In this document: positions 48,131 through 59,380 of the stretch, in pieces
How the letters are laid out: the number at the start of each line of letters is the position of its first letter
Position numbering within the stretch: position 1 is the first letter of the stretch
Source of the DNA: Dipteronia dyeriana
Taxonomy: Eukaryota; Streptophyta; Magnoliopsida; Sapindales; Sapindaceae
Assembly (NCBI GenBank): GCA_032871835.1
Contig: CM065301.1
Coordinates: 31,008,405 to 31,072,404, forward strand
Reading direction: 5' to 3'
DNA length: 64,000 nt
Position numbers and translations under genes: made by a program
Notes under the pieces: model-generated
The model's database searches: none
What the model was told of the DNA's origin: nothing
The model's input: the letters and a program-made list of their open reading frames with translations, nothing else

Positions 48131-48145
48131 TCCTCTGATATCAAT
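48131..48145 (-). promoter_or_regulatory. S5 primer binding site
   Basis: ATTGATATCAGAGGA on the minus strand directly follows the LTR end and differs by one base from the TGGTATCAGAG core. Confidence 0.8.
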
Positions 48146-50173
48146 TGAAATTCCTTAGAATGTGTGTATGTCTATACCTAGAGGGCAGGGGGGGGGGAGT
48201 GAATAGGTTTTAATCAAGTCAATTACCAATTTTTCTTGATTAGTCAATATTCAAAATTCACCCAATGAAACAAATATACAACATCAAGTGTAAAGTGTGG
48301 AAGATAAAATGAACAATTGATCTTTACGTGGAAACCCTCCAAATGGGAAAAACCACAGGCTGATATGTGCGCCATACATTCGATCCTCAAATCCACCATC
48401 GAAAGAAAGTTTACAACCTAGGTCGACCTCTCGTCGCACCCTCCAGTTACTAACCCTTTCACTCTTCCTAGAATGCCTTAATAGTGATTCTTCATCAACA
48501 TGCTTCTGCACTAACCAATTAGTCACAAGACTTAACCACAATGAAGAGTCAAAACAACCTAAGTGAATATGATGAAATATTCAAACATGCAAGTAATGCT
48601 AGGCTACACTAAATTTTTATCTAGGAATTCAAAGATGTTAAAAAATGCAATTCCTAAATATCAATGTCTAAATGCAAGTGCAAGAAGACCTAACTAGATA
48701 TAGCTATGAGAGTCTGATATCTAGTTATCAAACAAAACCAATCAAAAAAAGTTGTCATGAAACATGGAAAAGAACAATCATTGCAATTAACAAATGCAAT
48801 CAATTAGACCTAAACAATATCTAAATGCAAAGCATAAAGATTTAGCTAGAAGGGTAAAATCGTCCTAAACACTAGCTATCACAAACAAACATCTCAACCA
48901 ACAATCAACAACCCAAACATGTTATAACTGTAATTAAACATAAAATCATACATTCAATAAGCAATAAATGCTATTCCTAGGTAAACATGGCCTAGTAATG
49001 AAACACCAAGTTCTAGGGCATGTAGAGATTACCTAGTAATGAAACATATGAAGACCCTTGCTTGAAAGATGAGGAATGATGCTAGATGTTCATAGATGGG
49101 GATTTGGTTGAGTAAAAAAGTGTTCTTGGGAGCTCTCTCTCTCTCTAAGAGTCAATTTCTCTCTCTTGGGGATTCAATTTCAGAGCTCTAGGTCTGATTT
49201 GGGTAGAAGATGATATATATAAAGTGTAAAAACGAGTTGCACAAGAAAAGACGTTTTTGCCCAAACATGTTTTTTCGCCCCTAGTTTCGCCCTTTGAGGG
49301 CCAAAAAGTTTGGGAGCAAAAGGGGCTGCCACAATTTTCGCTGCTGGTTTCGTTCCTTGAGGGGGCGAAGAGTTTGGGAGCGAAATCTGCTCTCACCACT
49401 CCACCTTGAAATTCAAGCATATCAAAACGTGACCCAAAAATTTCAAAACCTTTCGTATAATATACCGTTGGAAAGGTATGGAATTCTAATTTCTACTCCA
49501 ATTAAAAAATTATGATTTGGATGACTGTAGAAAAAGTTATGGTCAAATGAGTGACCAAAGGTCAGAAACGGACAACAACAGAGATGCCCTTGTTTTATGG
49601 TCAATTTGGAGATTTCAAAACCAATCCAAACGGTCATGAAATATTACGAATAATATACCGTTGGAAAGTTATGGGTGTCTAGTTTGTACAAAATTTTCAA
49701 AACTCATTTTGAAGTAATGCATAAAATGTTATGGTAACAAGACCATGCAAAGGTCAGTTTTTAAAAATAGTTAAATCATTGAAAACCATTCTTTCGAAAC
49801 TAGACACAATGCTTAAAATAACCAAATCAAATCTAACTCAATGCACACAATAAGTAATCATATGATTAAAAGTAATGCAAGATCATGGAAACATAAATGC
49901 AATCATAGATGCAATAAAAAAATACATGAAGTGCAAGTGTGATTCTGAAGGAATGCACACATGAGCAATGAGAAACAAGGAATAAATGCTTGTCAATACA
50001 AATGTATGTTAGTGTGTATGGGCAACTAAATCTCCTCAAAGAGTTAAACAAGTGATATACCTTTGAAGCTTGAACTTGATCACGAGCAAAGCCAACCTAA
50101 ACTCCCCTTACATAATTATCCCCAATTGTAGTTTGTCAATCGAAATAAGCCAATCAAAACCGAGGAACTTACA
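48146..50173 (-). mobile_element. S5 5' LTR, SIRE/Maximus-like
   Basis: A 2.03-kb LTR, start TGTAAGTTCCTCGG at 50,173, end AAGGAATTTCA at 48,146. It is very similar along its whole length to 42,660-44,670. It carries the U5 block at 48,321-48,356 and a G-run at about 48,187. Beyond 50,173 lies S4, in opposite orientation. Confidence 0.9.
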
Positions 50174-52048
50174 GGTTATATGGAGTAAGGTGTCTAGTTT
50201 CAAAAGAGTGTATTTCAATGATTTAAATATTTTTCAAAGCTGACCTTTGTATGGTCTTATTACCATATCTTTTTATACAATGATTCAAAATGAGTTTTGA
50301 AAATTTACTTAAAAACTAGATACCCATACCTTTCCAATAGTATATTATTCTTAATATTTTATGACCGTTTGGATTGGTTTTGAAATCTCCAAAGTGACCC
50401 TAAAAACAGGGCAGCTCTATTGTTGTTCGTTTCTGACCTTTGGTCACTCAAATGACCATAACTCTTACTACAGACATCTAAATCATGTTTTGTAAATTGG
50501 AGTAGAAATTAGACTTCAATATCTTTCCAACGGTATATTATATGAATGGTTTTGATATCGTTTGGTCACGTTTTGGGTCGCTCTAATCTTGGGCTGTTGC
50601 GCTGTCGCGGATGCGCCTGTCCACAAGCGCACCTCACTAGCGCTTCTTTGACAGTAGGTGTGCACTGGTGTGGCGGTTTTTGACCAGTGCATTTTACCAG
50701 TACACTAAGTAAAAATTATGGGCATTTTCAAAACAACGTATTTTTGCTCTAGGGCTCTCATATACATGCCATATTCTTTCTCACTCGTTTTTCATAGCTT
50801 AAAAACCATTTTTTAGTGTGAGAAAGTATTTTCTTTGAGAGAGAATCCCCAAGAGTTATTCTTTAACTCTCCAAACCTAAAATACATATCCATCTTGCAT
50901 CATTCTTCATCATATGAGCATGGGTGTTCATGGTTTCATGACTAGGTAAGTAAGAACTTCATTGAACATTATTTAATGTTCTTCTTACTCTAGATTAGGT
51001 ATTTATTGTTTGATTAAATACCTAGACTCTACTTTATTGCATATATTTATGAGTCTTGATAACATGATTGGGTTTGTTTGATGATAGCTAGCATTTAGGA
51101 CATATTTTTCATCTAGCTAATTAGGTCATGTTGATTGAATTTCATGATTACATTTATTGACCATGACATGTTTATTGACAACTTTTGTTGAAGTGGCTTT
51201 GTTTGATAATTAGATTGTAATATTGCATATCCATATCTAGTTAAGTCTTTATGTATTGCATGTAGACATTATTGTTTATGTCTCATTGATTGCATTTATT
51301 GATTGCAAAATATTGCCCTTGATTATATGTTGTGACAACTTGTGTTGGTTGGACTTTTATTGACAATTAGGTTGCTAGAATCCTTTTGCATCTAATTGAG
51401 TCCTTATGTATGGGTATGTAGGCATTTTTTGATAACTAGGTTGTTGTATTGCATTATCTACACCTAGTTAAGCATTGTATGTTTGGTCTAACATATTTTG
51501 CATTGAGCATTCATTGAATATTTCACTTAGACCATATACTCTTCATAGAGTCAAAGTCTTGTGGCTTCTAGGTGAAGTTGCACAAGCAAGTCAAGTCTTG
51601 CAACCAAGGGTAGGTTGGCAAGCAATTGGTCGGGTATCGACTGTAAAAGGCCCGAGGGGTAGAGTAGGAGGTGCTCAAATCAAAAGTAGTGTATCAGGGG
51701 ATATCACTAGAGAATGAACCAAGAGTGTTGAGTGGCGGTGTCCATTACCTGAGGTTGTCGAAAGTGAGAGTCCGAGAATCACTTAAGGGTGTAACCTTTT
51801 TCTCGTATAATGGATTTCTATGATCATGTGTGGCTAGCAAAATAGCCCGTGGTTTTTCCCATTTGAATTGTTTCCACATAAACATCAAGTGTTATTTATA
51901 TTTTCTTTATACTTGATGTTATATGTTTATTTTATTGGATGAATTTTGAATATTGACTAATCAAGAAAAATTGGTAATTAACTTGATTAAAACCTATTCA
52001 CCCCCCCCCATCTAGGTTATTAGACACACACTTTATAGGGAACTTTCA
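50174..52048 (+). mobile_element. S4: 5'-truncated SIRE-like LTR
   Basis: This is a diverged relative of the S5 LTRs in plus orientation. The CTGACCTTTG(T/C)ATGGTC and GACCGTTTGGATTGGTTTTGAAATC blocks match 49,560-49,800 in reverse, so the two LTRs form a large imperfect inverted repeat. The first ~365 bp are missing where S5 begins. The 3' end is complete (CACCCCCCCC, ATCTAGG, ...GGGAACTTTCA), with the U5 block at 51,846-51,880. It sits inside the Z 5' LTR. Confidence 0.82.
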
Positions 52049-52563
52049 AGCTCAAATGGCAACACTTGCAACCATAAGTCCATCATTTATCTCAGGATTG
52101 AGATAGACTCTCCGATTGTCTTTAAGTGAAAACTTTTATCCATTAACGGTTCTAGATAAAGTAATTCACTGTGATCCTATTCAATACACCCAGTGCACTA
52201 GATTCTTTTGCCCATAGACACCACACTTTGATGATTCTAGACTCATCATAACACAGTTGATCCCACTCAAATGCTAGCAAAAGAATCTACAACTTTAACA
52301 AGATAAAGGCACCCAACCTTTATCTTAAGTTGTGAATATTATTTAAGACTAACTAAAGAATTGTGTCTACCTCATACATATCTAGATGTATGAACAAATC
52401 TTATTTTCTCATAGTCTTTTGACCTTATGATTATTTACTTTTGATAATTATAATAATTAAACAACAAATGCTATAATATTTGTTAAACTAGAAATCGCTT
52501 TATTAATATGAAAAGATTGTCAAATACATTATTATACTCTTGCTATCGAGCATAATCCTAACA
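52049..52563 (-). mobile_element. Cop1 LTR 5' portion, probably Z 5' LTR
   Basis: The minus-strand start TGTTAGGATTATGCTCGATAGC is at 52,563, running about 515 bp to 52,049 where S4 interrupts it. It resembles the Z 3' LTR (18,260-18,776) and has the same orientation. The bases outside the two ends (GAATC right, TAATA left) do not form a target duplication, so the pairing is an inference. Confidence 0.78.
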
Positions 52564-53250
52564 GAATCTGCTCGGCTAGACTTGCTCACCTGAGTCAGAA
52601 CTCAACTTATCATTTATTGCCAAATGGATCTCGCCTAAAAATAAGGTCATTTACTATATTTCGATTAGGAATCAATCACCAGGAATCAGAGCTCAAACCA
52701 AGCACGATTGTCAAATCTCACCAAATCATGGCGTGATTGAAACAAACACGAAGACTCAAATAAGAAAGAATCACATTAGGATTCTTCATGTTAACTAATT
52801 GTACATCAAGGGTAAATTAACCAAATGCATGTATAAATAGTGTACATTTTTTATATACACTATTTAAAAAACGTCGTTAGGTTTAATTCTAGTTGATGAA
52901 AAACGTCAACAACAAATATCTTATCAATATTTAAATAATAATGGTTTAGTATATTTAAATAAAAATAGTTTAGTATTTGTTAACTTATTTTTATTTAGTT
53001 GTTTATATAATATCAAATTTAAATATATAACAATTAATACTAATAAAGGTATAAATGTCAAATAATTTGTTTTCAAACTAATTTATTTGTAAAAACAAAC
53101 AAGTTGACATTATATTCAGATGTGAGAAAAATAAAACACATACATATCATTCAATTTCAGTTTTCGATCTCTATTCAGTTTTCAGACAAATTTAGAACTA
53201 TTTACTCTTTATATAAATAAACATCTTACTTTCATGTGAGTGAGATGAAT
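52564..53250. other. Non-coding DNA right of the nest
   Basis: The first ~350 bp have moderately complex sequence and a TATA-like GTATAAATAGTG near 52,830, so they may be a decayed LTR. The rest is AT-rich. No frame or repeat partner was seen in the window. Confidence 0.4.
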
Positions 53251-53853
53251 GGTCAGTTTGGTATTGCTTTTTAGAAGCTAAAATCAGATTATTTTATAAT
53301 TTTGACATAAAATGATGTTTGGTAAAACTTTCAAAAGTGATTAATTAATAATTTGATAAGTTTTAACAGTGATTTTGAAACGTAAGTGGGAGATTACTTT
53401 TTAAAAGTGATTATAGAATAATCTATTTCAGCATATAATGCTATGTTTAAATAATATTGTTATCCTTATGAAATCAAGTTAAAATCATTTATATACCTTA
53501 TTTCATTTCAAAATTAAATATTGATTTGATTTATAAAATCTTTAAAAATATTTTTTATTGTTCTTATGAATTGTTTTTCCAATTTAAATATTCTACTTAA
53601 ATATTGTTTTAATATATATAATTAATGGAAAAAAATGAAATATGGTCCTAATCTCATGTATATTTTAGTCATCGTAACTAATCTCAACACTTTTATAGTA
53701 AATTTACCAAACATACATATATTGCTTTAGAGCTATACAGTAGTTTTAAAAATACAATTAACCAAACATCTGCTGAATAACTTTACAGCTAATTATTCCT
53801 TTAGCAAAACTAATAGTGATTATTATAAAAATTACAGCAATACCAAACTGGCC
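53251..53853. mobile_element. hAT-like MITE
   Basis: A 0.6-kb AT-rich element with terminal inverted repeats GG(T/C)CAGTTTGGTATTGCT (left 53,251-53,268, right complement ending 53,853; 17 of 18 match). Subterminal GTTTGGTAAA and TTTACCAAAC words occur in inverted orientation. A clear 8-bp duplication was not found, so age or a boundary error is possible. No coding capacity. Confidence 0.7.
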
Positions 53854-54002
53854 CGAAATTTGAACCACTCTATTTTAGTACACAACCATTTCAACAAAAT
53901 GTTTGTGGAAAAACAAGTGTACAATATAATTAGAACAAATCAGTTAATTATGCAAGTTACTACATTTTATAAGTTAGTTCAATGAATAGTGGTCTCATAC
54001 TT

Positions 54003-54121
54003 TTTTTAAAGTATTATATAAATTCAGCATTTTTTGGGAAATGGAGGACTCGAACCCGCAACCTCATATTATAGGTGTGAGAGGTATGCTACTGCATAAA
54101 CCACACCTCGTCAAAAGGCTT
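54003..54121 (-). mobile_element. tRNA-derived SINE
   Basis: On the minus strand GAGGTGTGGTTTATGCAGTAGCA resembles box A and GGTTGCGGGTTCGAGTCC contains box B, at tRNA spacing. A short body and A-rich tail follow. A perfect 8-bp duplication TCATACTT flanks it (53,995-54,002 and 54,122-54,129). The cloverleaf is not complete, so it is not a tRNA gene. Confidence 0.82.
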
Positions 54122-54129
54122 TCATACTT

Positions 54130-54458
54130 AAAAAATAGAGGAAATTCCAATATTTATCTCTAAAATTATGATGTTGCTCACATTTAACTATTCTCAATAA
54201 GTTAACTGATATTATCCATATTTATAGGTGGTTTGATAGAAATACCCTTTAAATTTTTTTTGTTCACTTCCATATCTATCATCTTTAATTACTTTATTTT
54301 TCTCTTTTAAGTTTTCTCTCTCATCAATTTTAATAACATGAATCTCCACTGACAATTTATCTCTCTTCATAGGTTTCTCTTATTCATTCATGTTTCTTTC
54401 TCTACAATTTTCTCTTTTCGAAATATTGTTCTCCTTGCCAAAACGATTTCAACAGTAT
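54130..54458. other. AT-rich intergenic DNA
   Basis: Pyrimidine-rich (TTCTCTC-type) and AT-rich. Nothing else seen. Confidence 0.5.
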
Positions 54459-55467
54459 TGTTAACAGAAAATTCGCTCAAGGTGAGGAATATCAGTTAAC
54501 ACCCTCAACCCGCTACCTACGTAGGCTGTGGGGGGTAGGTACTTCGTACCAAGGAGATTCCAAATTGATTAAGGAAAGAGGAAGAAAGAATGAGATTACA
54601 AGTGGAGAACTATTTTATTAATAAAATAGGTGATATGACTTTAATGGAATATAATGATCATGGAAACAATACAAATTTGATCTCACTATGCTATCTCTCT
54701 CTCTTTCTCTCTAAACAATGTTGGAGATGACGAACTTGTGCGAGTCGATAAGTGGCTATATTCTCTAAGAAAAATGGTGAAAGAGATCTACCCTTTTTCT
54801 CTCTGTTTTTCAATACCCTCTCTGGCTCCTGACATCCCTTTTTTAATCCCTCATCATCCTCAATCAAATCCATGTAATTTAGACCAATTGATTGATCGTG
54901 TTATCAGAAATGATTGACGTTGATAGGGGATTCAAACTATGCGACAATTACTCTCGTTGATTAACGTAGGTTTCCGTTTGGGTTTAAATTTGAATAAATG
55001 GCGAATTCGTTGACCTATCAGGCCGAATTATGGTGCTTTAATGGTGAAGAAGTCAACTCTATAGCTTGGAGGAGAAATCACGATTCTGTATATGAAATGG
55101 CGAGGTACCTCGGGGTATTAGTTTGGTGAAGTGGCTCTTGACCGATCATTTTAGAGCTTTTCGGCTAATTTCCTTCTTACATTATGGGCATGTCACGTAT
55201 CTGAAAGGGGTGGCGAGATGGTATCTAGGTACTCAATTGGACATCTTGGTGCTTTCCGTAGATGCTGAAATCTCCCAAGTGGGAGAATCGAAGTACTCAG
55301 GTACCAGGCTGAATGACTTGTTGCCGAGGCACTAGGTAGGAGTTACCTCGCTGTTGACTGGTCTTAATCTTTGGGCGGTGCAGAAACTGGTATCTCGAGG
55401 TAGGTAGTAGCATGCCAGCTCTATCTAGTAACAAAAGACGTGTCGTACCAGGTACCGGTTGGGTGAA
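54459..55467 (+). mobile_element. Putative solo LTR or terminal fragment
   Basis: It starts TGTTAACAGAAAATTCGCTC, then GTGAGGAATAT, CAACCCGCTACC. The same opening occurs at 63,885, at the end of the window. It is GC-richer than the flanks, with GGTACCTCGG, GGTACTTCG and GTACCAGGTACCGG words. A plausible end is GAAAAATTTCA at about 55,467. No target duplication was found. It is probably an LTR of an unclassified, perhaps gypsy-type, element. The 70-codon frame at 55,123 is likely chance. Confidence 0.5.
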
Positions 55468-55579
55468 AAATTTCACTTTGACCTTTTACCAAAAATTGCT
55501 ATTAACAAGTAGCGAAAATTTGCTATCGTTTTTCCTCTCAAACATTAGTTGAAATGTTTTCACAAACTTTAAACGGTCA

Positions 55580-55658
55580 AATATTGACATGATTACATGA
55601 TAAAATATCAACATCATGACATGATGTGGATATTTCATCTTGTAATCATGTTGATATT
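55580..55658. repeat. 80-bp foldback
   Basis: The two ~39-bp arms (AATATTGACATGATTACA... and the complement ending at about 55,658) pair with about five mismatches and almost no loop. No partner copy in the window. Confidence 0.8.
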
Positions 55659-55732
55659 TTATAGTGCAAAATTTCAGAAAACATATCTTCATTTGAAGAT
55701 TTGGAAATAAAATATAATATTGAGGTTAACAA

Positions 55733-55830
55733 ACCTCCATCAATGGAGGTTTGATCACAGACATTCATTGATGGAGGTCGAACAAACCTCTATCATAGAG
55801 ATCGAACAAACCTCTATCAATGGCAATCGA
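55733..55830. repeat. Short tandem repeat with internal palindromes
   Basis: Three to four degenerate units of about 27-30 bp carry CGAACAAACCTC(C/T)ATCA. The first contains the palindromic CCTCCATCAATGGAGG. Confidence 0.75.
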
Positions 55831-57419
55831 AAAAGATGACTAAAAAAAATGTTTCTCTCACATGTTATAATTCTATAAAGGTATTTTTATCCAAAAACCA
55901 TTTCTCTAAGATAAAAATAGTGAAGTTAGTGAGAAATGACATTTTTAAATTCTCTCCTAAATTTAGGACTATTTATAGTTTTGGCCTCTTAAAATAATAA
56001 ATTTTTAGATTTGAATTTTGAATCACGTTCACATTTTTTGAAAATCAGGTGGAGTTAATATATATATATAAATAATGCTATAAAATCCGTAAAAATTAGC
56101 CTAAGAGCATCTCCTTGTGTATTAACAACTTAAAGCCTATCATTAGAAGTTTAAAACTTACGACCAATCATATGTATATTGACAAGTTAAGTCCATTGTT
56201 CAACTTATTAGTTTTCAAATAAAAAGATATTTCCTCGTAACAATCCAGTTTTTTCATTAACACTTCTTTATTAACACTCAATTTTCTAAACAAACTTCAT
56301 TATAAAAGCTTACATTTAAAAAAATAAAATCTAAAAAACTTCAATTTTTCAACAGTTACCCTTTTTACCCGTTTAGCACTCTTATTTGAAAACACTACAC
56401 CATAAAAACCTTTTTTTTTTTATAACAAAAGTATTTTATTTCAAAATTTATATTCTTTTCATTGAATACTGAAAATGACAAATGTTTATATTTTTTTTTT
56501 CATTTAACTCTTTTTTTTTTCAAAATTTTAAGAGTCAACACAAAAATATATGCAATTTTTTTATTCTATTAATATAAAAATTCTGCAAAAATCAACATTT
56601 TAACAAAATTATTTTAATGATATTGAAAAAAATGTTTGAAGGTTTGTGAAAACAAAAAGATAAAAAAAAACATTGAAGTCAAGCAAAATTATTATGCAAT
56701 TTGTTTAAAATTTCTTTATAATTTTTAGTAATTTAATAAGGATAAAATTATTATACGATAAAAAAATGTAAAAAGATATTTAATGGATTGTCAATGGTAT
56801 CACTCAAATAAAAATAAAAATACAGATTAGATATCGAATCAAATATATTCAAAAAAAAAAGAGAATAAAATACCACATGCTGGCCCATTTTTACTTTCCT
56901 CATCGAACTTTAAAAAGTAATGAAATTTGAAGCAAAATTTGGCAATTTTGAACCTTAACAGACCTGCTCCAAGCTCCATAAAAAATAACGAGATTTATAC
57001 AAAATTTGGGAATTTTGCACATAATTAAAAACGTATTAAATAGAAAAAATGAAAGAAAAAAAAAATTTATAACTAACTTCTTCTATTTCAGTGGTGACCC
57101 TAGCCAGCAGTTAACGGACAATAATATTATAGTTGGATTTTTAATTTAATGAATCTGATGAAAATCAGTCCCATCCAGCTATTCAATTTATTCCAAGTGG
57201 GTCCAATTTACATTTGGAAAAAAATGATAATAATGACAAAAGATAATAAAAATAAAACATAAAGAAAAATAATCAAACATCACAGATTACATGATCATGA
57301 TCATAATATTGTTTATAAAGTAGGATAGAAAATGTTTGAGAAAACTAAAATAAAACACAATGAACTTTGTTTGAAATGAACCTGAAATTTGATTTAATTG
57401 GAGCCTAGCTAATTATATC

Positions 57420-58264
57420 TTAGAAAATATTCAGTACTGTGAAAAGCAATACTGAGATTCCACAAGCCATCTCTACTACTGATCCTATCCATCTCTTTGC
57501 TTTCCCACCAGCACTTTTTTCTTCTGCACTTGTTGAAGAGCTTCCTTTCACTGAAATCACAAGATTATACATGAGGGGACGGTTTGGTATTGTTTTCAAA
57601 ACCCGTTTTCTGTTGATATAGTATCAGTGTATCATATGTTTTTTTTTTATGAAAATATGCTTGAAAAACGTTTTTCTGTTCGAAAACGCCATTGTATGGT
57701 TACAAGAGTGATCAAATAGGTTACTTGCCTGGGCTGGTGCCGTGTCCTTGACTGATGTTTGAAAATCCTTGGAATACTTTGGCATCTGGAGAGCTAGGAG
57801 CCAAGTGTAGAATAGCTAAATTTGCACACAAAAATTAATTATAAAGTAAAAATTTTCTTTATGTAAAAAAGAAAGAAAGTTATATACATTAAAAATTGTC
57901 ATATTTAAAGTCATGAAATTAACTTACAAATACACTCTGAAATATTTGCTGGGGCGTGACAAGCACTTGGCAGAGATGCTGCTAGTGTGGCATTGATTTT
58001 GAGGCCAAGAGTAGGATCATCTCTGTCTTTGATCAAAATGCACAGGCACTTCTTGCTCTTTTCCATCACTTGTTTCAGTCCAGTGCAGCAGTCAATGGTG
58101 GGGACTTTCGCGTCTCCGCCAACGTAAGGGAGGCATGTGGCGAGGCCAACGAGTTGGTCAGCGCATTCGGACCTGTCCTGGTTCACATCTGAGGTTGCAA
58201 AACCAAGTAGAATCAGAACCAAAATGGATGAAAATGGCACCATGGTGGCAAGTTTTGAGTCCAT
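57420..58264 (-). CDS. GPI-anchored non-specific lipid-transfer protein (YLS3/LTPG type)
   Basis: Exons 58264-57928, 57815-57729 and 57550-57420 give 184 residues. Family role: a secreted, membrane-anchored carrier that binds lipids at the plasma membrane or wall, linked to cuticle and suberin lipid export. Residues 1-25 form a hydrophobic signal peptide. The eight-cysteine motif is complete: Cys34, 44, 59-60, 73, 75, 102, 111, with DCC and CLC. Possible N-glycosylation sites are NAT(91), NIS(107) and a later NIS. A Ser/Gly-rich stretch and hydrophobic tail ending VLLFTVLNIF suggest GPI attachment near SAGG. Intron 1 (57927-57816) is GT-AG. Intron 2 (57728-57551) needs donor AG|GCAAGT; the nearby GT donor would shift the last exon out of frame. 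A second Met at residue 8 could also start it. Confidence 0.9.
57551..57728 (-). other. Intron 2 of LTPG gene, GC-AG class, with MITE-like sequence
   Basis: The donor is AG|GCAAGTAA, the usual sequence of GC-AG introns, and the acceptor is TGTGATTTCAG. With it, exon 2 ends in phase 1 and joins the GPI-tail exon in frame. The intron contains GACGGTTTGGTATTGTTTTC on the plus strand, similar to the hAT-like MITE termini at 53,251, and a poly-T run, so part of it may be a decayed MITE. Confidence 0.75.
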
Positions 58265-58357
58265 TGTTGTTGTAGATACAATGAGAAGAGAAATAGTTTT
58301 TTTTTTTTTTGAGTTTGGGGGAATTGGGGCACTAAAAGAAAGAGGGCTCTTTCAAGG

Positions 58358-58365
58358 CTATTTAT
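58358..58365 (-). promoter_or_regulatory. TATA-like element of LTPG gene
   Basis: On the minus strand CCATAAATAGCC lies about 95 bp before the start codon, implying a 5' untranslated region of roughly 60 nt that includes a purine-rich A-run (58,300-58,310). Confidence 0.6.
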
Positions 58366-59142
58366 GGATTGGTAGGTGACTTTATTTAATATAATATATG
58401 ATTTTATGAGGATAAAAAATAATTGGCTGACAAAGAAAATTGGGTGAGACCAAAAGGGGTTTAGAGGAAAGATGATAAAATTATCTACGAATATAGATAT
58501 CTATAAAAATTGGTTCAATTTAAAATGTGGATGGATACTATTATTACATGGATGAAGTGGGGATGAATGTTCTATTATAGGTTTTAATATTTCAAAATTT
58601 TTAAAAATTATTATGTATTTATGAATTCTAATTATATAAATTATTATAACATTTATTTATTCGAACTTTATTGAATGTACCTCCTTTTAAATAGCATAAA
58701 ATGTACTATTACATGTGTTAATTACATTTTTCTCTTGTAAACTATATAATTTTTCATTTTTTTTTCTGGATAAAGATGAAGAGGGAATGGATATCTCTAT
58801 CTTAATTCAAGGATTATCAGAATCAACCCCGTTCACTTAGGTATAAAGATAAATACAGAGATGGATATACATATCTTAAACGGATACGAGAATGTATATT
58901 TGAGTATCCATCCCCGATCTGATCCATTACCATCCATAATTTAGAGAATGGTCAAGTCCGTAATTTGTTTTCATAAAGTTTTCGGACTGAATTATGTGGT
59001 TATATGTCAAAATATATTATTTTTGAAAGATGATATGGTTCGCCAGGGCGAGGTTTTGAATTGGTTAAGTGAAATCTTAAAAAAAAAAAAAATAATAATA
59101 ATAATAAATAAATAAATAAATAAATAATTGGGTGATTGTGGA
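58366..59142. other. LTPG upstream region and intergenic DNA
   Basis: AT-rich with no frame. A degenerate GGATA(T/C)-rich stretch lies at 58,790-58,930. A poly-A, (AAT)n, (AAAT)n run at 59,078-59,128 follows GGTTCGCCAGGGCGAGG and may be the tail of an old retroposon. Confidence 0.55.
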
Positions 59143-59380
59143 TTGAAATAAGGGAAAGTATTATTTCCCCCCCTGACTTTTGGTCTATCATTTAGACGAT
59201 GACATATTTTTACCATATTGATCGTTTTTCCCAAAAAAAAAATAAAGAAACGTTAAAAATACACATTCTGTCACACTTTCCGTCCATTTGAGACGTTGAC
59301 CGTTAAATGGAAAAGGGTATTAACGAAATTGACACTACAACACCGGTTTATCACCAACATCAAACTGAAACCCATATCGT

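Larger units (their letters stand above)
55468..57419. other. AT-rich intergenic DNA downstream of the LTPG gene
   Basis: No coding frame. It contains the hairpin at 55,580-55,658 and the repeat at 55,730-55,830 (separate entries), many T or A homopolymers, and a GATCATGATCATGAT-like palindrome at about 57,290. The LTPG 3' untranslated region lies at its right edge. Confidence 0.6.

Noticed and set aside
54020..54115. A minus-strand tRNA gene
   Set aside because: Box A and box B words are present but no full cloverleaf or acceptor stem could be drawn. The A-rich tail and 8-bp duplication indicate a SINE.
57439..57621. Plus-strand 60-codon frame opposite LTPG exon 3
   Set aside because: It is the antisense of the GPI-tail exon and the MITE-like intron, with no independent support.
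57721..57728. GT donor four bases downstream for LTPG intron 2
   Set aside because: It puts exon 3 in a frame that loses the GPI tail; the GC donor gives the expected family C-terminus. Kept only as a possible alternative splice.
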